Assembly: GCF_024054195.1 (NCBI RefSeq)
Contig: NZ_JAMXLB010000001.1
Coordinates: 310,001 to 374,000 of the forward strand
From: Flavobacterium sp. NRK F7
GTDB taxonomy: Bacteria; Bacteroidota; Bacteroidia; Flavobacteriales; Flavobacteriaceae
DNA: 64,000 nt
Direction: 5' to 3'
The translations under genes and the position numbers were made by a program. The notes beneath the pieces are model-generated. The model saw only the letters and a program-made list of their open reading frames with translations. It was not told the DNA's origin and did not search any database. Below, one piece after another: positions 1 to 6,950 of this stretch (the stretch's first letter is position 1; every line of letters begins with the position of its first letter).

Positions 1-446
1 CCAGAAATAGGAACTGCATTTTCAATATTTTTTTCCAAGCCTTCAATTAAAGAGCTTCCGTTTACAAAGCTACCTTCAGAAAGAACAAATAAATGTCTTA
101 AATTTTCTTTAGGTAACGCATTATATAAAGATTCACCTAATTTTTCAGCGTCTTTGTTATGATTCAATATATTTTCTGTACGAATTACAAACGTGCTTTT
201 TTCAAATTCAATAGCCGTTACTACAACCGAATTATCAAACACATTACTATCTATAATTTCTCCTGAAGTAGAACCAAACACTAAATGTTCGTAAGGAAAT
301 TCTTTTCTAACAGCCTCTATAACGGCTTCTTTTTGCAATTCCATTCGATTTCCAAACACAAAGACTAAAGGATTGTGCAAAGTACTCTTTTTTTGAAGAT
401 ACGTCCAATTCTTTCCGTCCAAAGTATAGGCTTGATTAATTCTCAT
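1..446 (-). CDS. FIST N-terminal domain protein (NosP-like), partial
   Basis: The gene starts at the ATG at 446-444 and runs off the left edge, so only about the first 148 residues are visible. They read as a FIST_N domain: a hydrophobic strand PLVFVFGNRM near residue 27, a helix, then LVFGSTSGEI near residue 55 and a VVVTAIEF strand. FIST proteins are ligand sensors; one branch, NosP, binds haem and senses nitric oxide. The start lies 3 nt after the stop of the upstream sensor kinase, so it is the fourth gene of the receiver/H-NOX/kinase operon. The C-terminal half (FIST_C) is outside the window. Assignment to FIST is seen in the sequence; a NosP-like haem role is inference from the operon and cannot be tested on this fragment. 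Confidence 0.8.
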   Translation of the reverse strand, partial: MRINQAYTLDGKNWTYLQKKSTLHNPLVFVFGNRMELQKEAVIEAVRKEFPYEHLVFGSTSGEIIDSNVFDNSVVVTAIEFEKSTFVIRTENILNHNKDAEKLGESLYNALPKENLRHLFVLSEGSFVNGSSLIEGLEKNIENAVPIS

Positions 447-449
447 AAG

Positions 450-3140
450 CTAATTTTTAGGTAATTTAATAAAAAATGTAGTTCCTATTTTCAACTCACT
501 TTCCAGCCAAATTTTTCCTCTATAATTATCTACAATACGTTTTACAATAGACAAACCTATACCTGTTGACTGTTGATTATTTGTAAAAGACTGAAAAATT
601 TTAAAAATTTTTTCTTGATTTTCCTTTGCGATTCCTGGTCCGTTATCTGCAATAGAAAAAACATAGCTATTGGTTTTTTCCTTACAGTCGATTGTTACTA
701 CACCTTCAGGTTTGTCAATATAATTTACAGCATTGCTAATGATATTTTGAAATAGTTGTTGCATTCTAAATTTGTCTGCTTGAATAACTGGTAATGTATT
801 TTGAATATGCACTTTAATATTTTCTGGAATATGTATAATATTAATACAATTTTCCACTACTTCTTGTATGCTAATTTTTTCCTCAGTAACTTCTTCTGTA
901 TCAACTTTCGAATAGGTAAGAATCCCTTGAATTAGATGGTCCATTTTTTCAACTTTACTCTCAATCATACTCAAATACTGTGAGGTTTGCTCAGTAAATT
1001 CCTTTGCATTATCTTCTTTTATCCATGTAATTAAGGAATGGATACTTCGTAAAGGCGATTTTAAATCATGCGAAACAACTTGAGCATATTGATTTAATTG
1101 TTCATTTTGCTTTTCTAACTTTTTAAGAAGTTGCTCTTTTTGAAGTTCTAAATTTTTTTGTTGCGTGATATCCAAATGAATACCTATTGAACCCGTAATT
1201 TCACCATTTAAATTGTAATTAGGTGCACCACTAATTAACCAATGTTTAATTTCTCCCGTTTTTGTTTTGGATGTAATTTCATAGGAATCAGAAACCCCTT
1301 TGGTTCGGATTGTATTTTTATTTTCAATAATGTTTTTTCCTTCTTCAGACATCACTAAATCAGAAGCTTTATTTCCAAGAAGATCTAATAAAGAATAACC
1401 ACTCATCTCACAAAAGGATTGATTGGCAAAAAGAACAACATCATTATTATCGACCTCTAGTAACCCCATGTTCATATTTGCAATAATACTACTGTATTTT
1501 TGCCTTTCTGCTTCTAGACTTTCCTTGTATCTTTTTTGAAGCGTAACATCGTCATAACTCCATAAATGACCTGCATACTTGCCTTCTTTGTAAATAGGCA
1601 AAAAACTTCTTTCAAAAATTCTCCCATCAATTAATTCAATTTCTTCCGAAATGATATTTTTTTTATCTTTTAAAATAACATCAATTCTTTCGAGAAATTG
1701 ATCTGGGTTTTTAAAAAAGTGTTTGGATTCTTCAGCGGCCAATGTGCAGTCAACACCCTTCATGAGCTCAGGTTCTACTTGAATACCAAACATGGTGCAA
1801 AATTTCTTATTTACAATTTGAATTTTTCTATTTTCATCTTCTAATAAAATCCCTGATTGTAAATTTTCAATCAATGAAGTAAGTCTATTTTCTGACTCAA
1901 TTAATTGTTGGTTGAATTCTTTTTCAAGTGTAATATCTTCTTCAATGGCAAAGAATTTTATGATTTCACCGTTTTTATTGTGTAACGCTTGTCCTTGAAT
2001 GCGAACCCAGTATTTCTTTTTATTTTTAGAATAATTGATAATTTCACAACTAAAGGGTAATCCTTTTTGGATTTGATTTGCTAAATATTGAATTGTTTCT
2101 AGATCCGATTCTGGGCCTTGTAATAAATGGCCTGGCTTTTTGCCGATGAGTTCCGTTTTATTAAAACCAGACATTTCGACAAAACTATCATTAACCCATT
2201 CAATAAGTCCGTCTTTATTACAAATAATAACCGAATTGATATTTTTTTCAGCAATTGAAGAAAGTACTGAAAGCTGTTCTTCCTTTTCTTTTTCATCATC
2301 GTGATTTTCAACAATTGCAAAATATTGAACCAATTTTTTTTCTTCATTGTAAACGGGTTGCCCTTTTATTTTTGCCCAAAAAGGGTTTCCGTATTTATGC
2401 GCATGATATCCTTCGACATTAAAAAACTCACCTTTAAAAAAAGCAGTAACCATTTTTTGAAGCTCTTCGGGTGTCGATAAGTCACATTTACCAATTTGAA
2501 TAGGCGTTTTACCAATAATTTCTTCCAATGCGTAACCTGTTAAGTCTAAATAGGATTGGTTACACCAAAAAATCTTACCCATGGGATCTGTAAAAACAAC
2601 ACCATTTTTATTCGCACTCGCAACTAAAGATATTTTATTTAATTCTTCTTTATCTTTTTTTAATTTCTTTCTTTGAGAATTTACGGTGTCTAATAATTCT
2701 TTAAGTTCATGATTATTAATTTCTTGATTTTTTAAAACATGTAGTAAATCTAACAAAGGGTCAAAAATAGCAAAATCATGCAAGGTTAATTTCTTTTCAA
2801 TAACATTCTCCATGGACTTGAACCAAGGTGTTCCTATGAATAGATAGTGCTCATTATGTCTATTGATTTGACCTCTTAAAGAAATAGTAGTATCTAAGGT
2901 TGACTTTAAAACAACCAAAGTTTCGATAGTGTCCTTAAAATTTTCAAGAGAAAAAGAAGTAATGTGTGGTCGTTCTACCGAAAAGACTTCTGTAAAAAGA
3001 CTATTTTCTGTTAAGCTGGGAATAATTTTTTGCAGACTCTTACCCAAACTAACAATTTGTAGATTTTTATCAATTAAAATGTAAAAAGGAAAAATTTCGT
3101 TAAAACTAGAAACATTAAAATTGAATTGAAAATCTTGCAT
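450..3140 (-). CDS. HNOBA-PAS4 sensor histidine kinase, H-NOX-associated
   Basis: An 896-residue soluble sensor kinase with no membrane segment or signal peptide. Residues about 7-168 resemble the HNOBA domain of soluble guanylate cyclase: FPFYILIDKNLQIV at 17-30, the FSVERPHI stretch at 53-60, LRGQI at 88-92, LTLHDFAIFDPLLDLL at 118-133, then a charged coiled coil. Four PAS domains follow (about 170-285, 295-405, 417-535, 548-660). The kinase core has the phospho-acceptor in SHDLKSPL (His691), an N box at Asn803, DNGPGI at 832-837 and TGIGLSIV at 859-866. No receiver is fused; the free receiver two genes upstream is the obvious partner. The start is 4 nt after the H-NOX stop, so the two are surely co-translated. 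HNOBA normally receives the signal from H-NOX, which fits NO-controlled autophosphorylation. The kinase call is secure; the HNOBA call is strong by eye but not profile-checked. Confidence 0.93.
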   Translation of the reverse strand: MQDFQFNFNVSSFNEIFPFYILIDKNLQIVSLGKSLQKIIPSLTENSLFTEVFSVERPHITSFSLENFKDTIETLVVLKSTLDTTISLRGQINRHNEHYLFIGTPWFKSMENVIEKKLTLHDFAIFDPLLDLLHVLKNQEINNHELKELLDTVNSQRKKLKKDKEELNKISLVASANKNGVVFTDPMGKIFWCNQSYLDLTGYALEEIIGKTPIQIGKCDLSTPEELQKMVTAFFKGEFFNVEGYHAHKYGNPFWAKIKGQPVYNEEKKLVQYFAIVENHDDEKEKEEQLSVLSSIAEKNINSVIICNKDGLIEWVNDSFVEMSGFNKTELIGKKPGHLLQGPESDLETIQYLANQIQKGLPFSCEIINYSKNKKKYWVRIQGQALHNKNGEIIKFFAIEEDITLEKEFNQQLIESENRLTSLIENLQSGILLEDENRKIQIVNKKFCTMFGIQVEPELMKGVDCTLAAEESKHFFKNPDQFLERIDVILKDKKNIISEEIELIDGRIFERSFLPIYKEGKYAGHLWSYDDVTLQKRYKESLEAERQKYSSIIANMNMGLLEVDNNDVVLFANQSFCEMSGYSLLDLLGNKASDLVMSEEGKNIIENKNTIRTKGVSDSYEITSKTKTGEIKHWLISGAPNYNLNGEITGSIGIHLDITQQKNLELQKEQLLKKLEKQNEQLNQYAQVVSHDLKSPLRSIHSLITWIKEDNAKEFTEQTSQYLSMIESKVEKMDHLIQGILTYSKVDTEEVTEEKISIQEVVENCINIIHIPENIKVHIQNTLPVIQADKFRMQQLFQNIISNAVNYIDKPEGVVTIDCKEKTNSYVFSIADNGPGIAKENQEKIFKIFQSFTNNQQSTGIGLSIVKRIVDNYRGKIWLESELKIGTTFFIKLPKN

Positions 3141-3144
3141 ATGT

Positions 3145-3687
3145 TTACCAACTTACATTAAAAATTTCGTGACTATCACCTAAATCTCTTGTTTGTAAAA
3201 GTGTAATAGACGCTGTAACACCAAACATAATGGCTAAACCCTGTATTAGACCTCTTACAAATTCTTGCAACCCTTCTCTTTTAGAAAAGTAATGTAAGTT
3301 AAGACTATTTTCTGATATATCCGAAATTTTAAACTCTGGTGGCGTTAATTTTGGATAAATTAACATCACTCTGTTATGAAATAAGGGCAAATTAAGTAGA
3401 AACTCTTTGAAAGTACTTCCCCCTGATTCCATTAATCCGCCATATTTTTCTTTAGTCGTTTTAACAACCCACCATTCTCCAAAAGCAATGAGCACTTCTT
3501 GAAGGGTCATATTCATTTCTTCTGAAACAGCTTGTGCCAATTTAAAAGTGATAGCGTCATCATAGGCTTCACCACTAATAAAAAAATCTTCTTCTATACC
3601 ACTTTTCTCTAAAATGATTTCCCATTTCTCCTTTCCAAAATTAGAAGTAACTAAATCTTGAATGGCTTTATTTACAATTCCATACAT
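3145..3687 (-). CDS. H-NOX haem nitric oxide-binding protein (sGC beta-like)
   Basis: A stand-alone 180-residue H-NOX domain, a cytoplasmic gas sensor. I chose the ATG at 3687, giving the family start MYGIVNKAIQDLV; it sits 2 nt after the receiver stop. An in-frame start at 3720 would add 11 residues inside the receiver gene. The proximal haem ligand is His104 (LPLFHNRVMLIYP) and the propionate-binding YxSxR motif is Tyr133-Ser135-Arg137 (HYFSKREGLQ). Both stretches look more like animal guanylate cyclase beta-1 than like the Shewanella or Thermoanaerobacter proteins. The distal-pocket position held by Tyr140 in the oxygen-binding Thermoanaerobacter protein aligns with Phe143, so the pocket should prefer NO over oxygen. 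Partner: the HNOBA kinase immediately downstream. Confidence 0.93.
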   Translation of the reverse strand: MYGIVNKAIQDLVTSNFGKEKWEIILEKSGIEEDFFISGEAYDDAITFKLAQAVSEEMNMTLQEVLIAFGEWWVVKTTKEKYGGLMESGGSTFKEFLLNLPLFHNRVMLIYPKLTPPEFKISDISENSLNLHYFSKREGLQEFVRGLIQGLAIMFGVTASITLLQTRDLGDSHEIFNVSW

Positions 3688-3689
3688 AC

Positions 3690-4103
3690 TTATTGAGATA
3701 TGAGTTCTGTGATGCTCCAATAGTCAAGCATTCTTTTTATTCGCTCCATGTAATCTTCATATTTTAAAGGCTTTAAAACATAACCTGCAATACCAATTTT
3801 GTAACATTCAAGCATGTCTTTATGATTGCTCGAAGTAGTTAAAATGATGGCAGGAATATATTTTAATATTTCATCCTTTTTGATGATGGAAAGAAATTCT
3901 ATCCCGTTTAGTTTTGGCATATTTAAATCCAATAATATAATATCTGGAATGATTTCCTTTTCTTTTAAAATTGTTAAAGCTTCTTCGCCATTATTCGCTT
4001 CAATAATTTTATGATTCAATCCTAATGTTTTAACCACACGGTTAAATTTCATGACTTCGATTGCATCATCTTCGATTAAAAGTATGTTTAGAGATTTTGT
4101 CAT
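3690..4103 (-). CDS. Single-domain response regulator (CheY/Rcp1-like)
   Basis: A 137-residue receiver with no output domain. Acidic pocket residues are Glu11-Asp12-Asp13, the phospho-acceptor is Asp59 (LLDLNMP), the switch residue is Thr90 and the conserved lysine is Lys111 (LKPL). The C-terminal YEDYMERIKRMLDYWS is typical of Rcp1-type receivers that work with PAS or phytochrome kinases. It is the first gene of the operon, followed 2 nt later by H-NOX and then the kinase, so it is the likely phosphate acceptor of that kinase. With no DNA-binding or enzyme domain, its output must be protein-protein interaction or onward phosphotransfer; the target is not evident here. Confidence 0.93.
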   Translation of the reverse strand: MTKSLNILLIEDDAIEVMKFNRVVKTLGLNHKIIEANNGEEALTILKEKEIIPDIILLDLNMPKLNGIEFLSIIKKDEILKYIPAIILTTSSNHKDMLECYKIGIAGYVLKPLKYEDYMERIKRMLDYWSITELISQ

Positions 4104-4198
4104 TTTTTTTATTTGTTTATAGCAGACACTTATTCAATCACAAAATTAAAAGCAAACTCAATTCCCTTCTTTTATTTTCGATTAGAAAGGAAGAAGTA

Positions 4199-4230
4199 TA
4201 GATGAATGGAAAAAAAGTGTAGATGAATGG
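4199..4230. repeat. Two 11-bp direct repeats, 21 bp apart
   Basis: TAGATGAATGG occurs at 4199-4209 and again at 4220-4230, exactly two helical turns apart. The pair lies 96-127 bp upstream of the receiver start of the NO-signalling operon and directly before the terminator of the next gene. The geometry suits a dimeric regulator, but no known consensus is recognised. Confidence 0.5.
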
Positions 4231-4234
4231 TATA

Positions 4235-4265
4235 AAAAAAGCTTATCTGAAATAAGCTTTTTATT
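4235..4265 (-). terminator. Rho-independent terminator after PH/SHOCT gene
   Basis: A perfect stem AAAAGCTTAT / ATAAGCTTTT with a short loop. On the minus strand it ends in a run of T. It closes the gene ending at 4275 and insulates the downstream NO-signalling operon. Confidence 0.8.
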
Positions 4266-4274
4266 TTGTATCAA

Positions 4275-5024
4275 TCACATGTGTTTTAGAATTTCTGCTT
4301 TTAGTTTGTCGTATTCCCCTTGTAGAATTAAACCATTATCTAATAGTCTTTTGTAATTTTGAAGTTTTTCAAAAAGTTCTTCTTGTGATAATTCACTGAT
4401 TTTCTTTTCGCTTTTTTCTAATTCATTTGTAATTGTAAAATTGCTTTCCTCATGAGGGACTGGTAATATCTCAGCAAAATCGATTACTTCTTCCACTATA
4501 GCTTCTTCAATTTGATCTGAAATATTCTTTTCTTTCAAACTATTTACATTAATGTCTTCCTCTCTATTCAAAAGTTCTGAATTATCTTCAAAAATTCGGA
4601 TGTTGTTGACAAAAGTATTCTTTTCTTTATTTTTATAAATATCCAATTGCTCTTTGGAATAGGTATACAGTTTTCTCGCTTGATTTTTGGGTAAATAATC
4701 AATGGTTTGTGTGAGTTGCGTTTTGGTACTAAAAGTAAAATCAGAACCCAAAATCCCTTCTTTTACAAATGCCGCTTCAATATCAGCCCAATCATAATCC
4801 ACAAATTCCATCGACAAGCCTAAATTTTTAAGTTTACAAAGAATGATTCTTTTATTGGTAACCACAATACTATCTGGAAAAATAGTAATTGCTGGTTTTT
4901 TTTGAACAGCAATATACCCTACTTCTTCATTAGTCATGATTAAATTTTCAAGTTTCGAAGTAATTTTCTCTATTGCTTTTGGATCTTGATCTTCGTTTAA
5001 AATTTTTTTTAAGTTGTCTAACAT
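4275..5024 (-). CDS. PH-like domain protein with C-terminal SHOCT motif
   Basis: A 249-residue cytoplasmic protein of unknown job. Residues about 25-125 form a bacterial PH-like domain (IMTNEEVGYIAVQKK, then IVVTNKRIILCKL, a strand pattern usual in YokE-like PH proteins). A charged, poorly conserved linker follows (about 140-205). The last 38 residues carry a SHOCT-type helix pair, LLDNGLILQGEYDKLKAEIL. SHOCT segments often sit at the end of PH-like or membrane proteins and are thought to mediate oligomerisation. It has its own terminator and lies alone between the NO operon and a YjbR gene. No enzyme motif is seen. Confidence 0.75.
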   Translation of the reverse strand: MLDNLKKILNEDQDPKAIEKITSKLENLIMTNEEVGYIAVQKKPAITIFPDSIVVTNKRIILCKLKNLGLSMEFVDYDWADIEAAFVKEGILGSDFTFSTKTQLTQTIDYLPKNQARKLYTYSKEQLDIYKNKEKNTFVNNIRIFEDNSELLNREEDINVNSLKEKNISDQIEEAIVEEVIDFAEILPVPHEESNFTITNELEKSEKKISELSQEELFEKLQNYKRLLDNGLILQGEYDKLKAEILKHM

Positions 5025-5060
5025 AATTGAAAAACTTTAGTAGATAAACAAAGATAAAGG

Positions 5061-5432
5061 CTAATTTTCTAATTTTTCTATTTCTTGTTTGATTTTTTTT
5101 GGAAGACTTTCGAAAACCAAATCATAGGAATGATTGATCAATTCGACCATCATTTTTGTAGCCACATCATTATGAAAAAACACGGTATTCCAATGTTTTT
5201 TACTCATATGATACCCAGGTTGAATGGCTTCATAAGCTGCTCTTAGCTCTATTGCTTTTTCAGGATCACATTTTAGATTTAAAGAAGGATTGCCTTTTTC
5301 CCAGTTTTGCAATGAAGTTAAACAAAACATTTTCCCACCTACTTTAAATACTAATGTATCTTCGTCAAAGGGAAAATGTTCTGTAACTCCTTTTTTAGAA
5401 AGGCAATATTCGTATAACTGTTGAATATTCAT
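5061..5432 (-). CDS. MmcQ/YjbR family protein
   Basis: A 123-residue protein of the MmcQ/YjbR family. Landmarks are the start NIQQLYEYCLSKKGVTEHFPF, the strand LVFKVGGKMFCL, LNLKCDP, the GYHMSKKHWNTV motif that marks the family, and a C-terminal helix. The fold resembles CyaY/MotA-like domains and has been proposed to bind DNA, but no cellular role is established. It is a single gene with 36-47 bp spacers on both sides and no obvious link to the glutamate synthase genes next to it. Confidence 0.9.
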   Translation of the reverse strand: MNIQQLYEYCLSKKGVTEHFPFDEDTLVFKVGGKMFCLTSLQNWEKGNPSLNLKCDPEKAIELRAAYEAIQPGYHMSKKHWNTVFFHNDVATKMMVELINHSYDLVFESLPKKIKQEIEKLEN

Positions 5433-5479
5433 ACTTTCAATTTAAAGGAATAAAAGTACTAAAAAAATAAGTTCAACAT

Positions 5480-6946
5480 TTAAATTCTGGGCAAATCATT
5501 TTCATCTTTTAAAGGCAAAAGAGAAGTTCCCATTAGATATTTATCTACATGATAAGCTGCTTGTCTTCCTTCAGAAATGGCCCATACAATTAACGACTGT
5601 CCTCTTCTCATATCTCCGGCAGAAAAAACACCTTTAACATTCGTAGCATAATCTTTAGTAGAAGCTTTAATATTGGTCCTAAAATCCATTTCAACACCAA
5701 ACTGTTCAGCTAATGTTTTTTCTGCTCCTACAAATCCTAACGCCAATAAGACTAAATCACAATCCCAATTTTTCTCTGTGTTAGGAATTTCTAGTAATTG
5801 AGGTCGTTCTCCTTCTTTAAAAACCCATTCTACCTCAACGGTTTTTAACCCAATGACATTTCCATTTTTATCACCAATAAATTCTTTGGTTGAAATACTA
5901 AAAAAACGTTCTACCCCTTCCTGATGAGACGAAGTGGTTTTTAATTTCATAGGCCAATAAGGCCAAGGTTGATGGGCAGGGCGCCCTTCAGAAGGCTTAC
6001 TTAAAATTTCAAAATTAGCAACCGATACTGCTCCATGACGATTACTCGTTCCAATGCAATCTGAACCCGTATCTCCTCCTCCAATTACAATTACTTTCTT
6101 ATCTTTTGCTGAGATAATTTCGCCAAAAGGAACCAAACCATCTACATATTGATTGTTTAATTTTAAAAAATCCATGGCTTGATGAATGCCTTTTAAATGA
6201 ATTCCTTTAACAGGCATACTTCTTCTTTCAGTTGCACCACCACATAGTAGAACCACATCATAATCGGCTTTAATTGTTTCTACACTTATATTTTGGCCAA
6301 CATGTGCTAACGTTTTGAATACAATCCCTTCTTCTTCGAGAATTTTCAAACGTCTATCTATGATGTATTTTTCTAATTTAAAATCAGGTATACCATAGCG
6401 TAACAAACCTCCTATTTTTGCATCTCTTTCAAAAACAGTTACCCAATGTCCTGCTCTATTTAATTGTTGGGCAGCTGCTAAACCTGATGGACCAGAACCT
6501 ATAATGGCTACTTTTTTGCCTGTTCTATTTTGAGGTGGTTTTGCAACAATCCAACCTTCTTTAAAAGCAGTTTCTACAATGTTTTTTTCAATATTTTCAA
6601 TTGTTACAGGATCTTCATTAATTCCTAAAACACAAGCCTCTTCACAAGGAGCTGGACATAAACGACCTGTAAATTCGGGAAAATTATTCGTCGAATGTAA
6701 AATTTGAGCCGCTTCTTCCCACCTTCCTTTATACACTTTGTCATTAAAATCGGGTATATGATTTCCCAAAGGGCAACCGCTATGACAGAATGGAATACCA
6801 CAATCCATGCATCTCGCACCTTGAGTTTGCAATTTATTTTCCTCTAATGGAATAGTAAATTCTTTGTAATTTTTAAGTCTTTCTTCAACTTTTAAGTAGT
6901 TTTCATTTACTCGTTCATATTCTAAAAATCCGGTTGCTTTTCCCAT
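5480..6946 (-). CDS. gltD: Glutamate synthase (NADPH) small subunit
   Basis: A 488-residue subunit that passes electrons from NAD(P)H through FAD and [4Fe-4S] clusters to the large subunit, which converts 2-oxoglutarate and glutamine to two glutamates. The N-terminal cluster cysteines are Cys46, 49, 54 and 58 (CMDCGIPFCHSGCP), with a second cysteine set near residues 96-105. The FAD-binding VAIIGSGPSGLAAA follows at about 146, and the pyridine-nucleotide site VIVIGGGDTGSDCIG at about 285. Length fits the family. It starts 4 nt downstream of gltB, so the two are one transcript with order gltB-gltD. The GOGAT pathway is completed by the divergent ammonium transport genes. Confidence 0.97.
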   Translation of the reverse strand: MGKATGFLEYERVNENYLKVEERLKNYKEFTIPLEENKLQTQGARCMDCGIPFCHSGCPLGNHIPDFNDKVYKGRWEEAAQILHSTNNFPEFTGRLCPAPCEEACVLGINEDPVTIENIEKNIVETAFKEGWIVAKPPQNRTGKKVAIIGSGPSGLAAAQQLNRAGHWVTVFERDAKIGGLLRYGIPDFKLEKYIIDRRLKILEEEGIVFKTLAHVGQNISVETIKADYDVVLLCGGATERRSMPVKGIHLKGIHQAMDFLKLNNQYVDGLVPFGEIISAKDKKVIVIGGGDTGSDCIGTSNRHGAVSVANFEILSKPSEGRPAHQPWPYWPMKLKTTSSHQEGVERFFSISTKEFIGDKNGNVIGLKTVEVEWVFKEGERPQLLEIPNTEKNWDCDLVLLALGFVGAEKTLAEQFGVEMDFRTNIKASTKDYATNVKGVFSAGDMRRGQSLIVWAISEGRQAAYHVDKYLMGTSLLPLKDENDLPRI

Positions 6947-6950
6947 ATCA

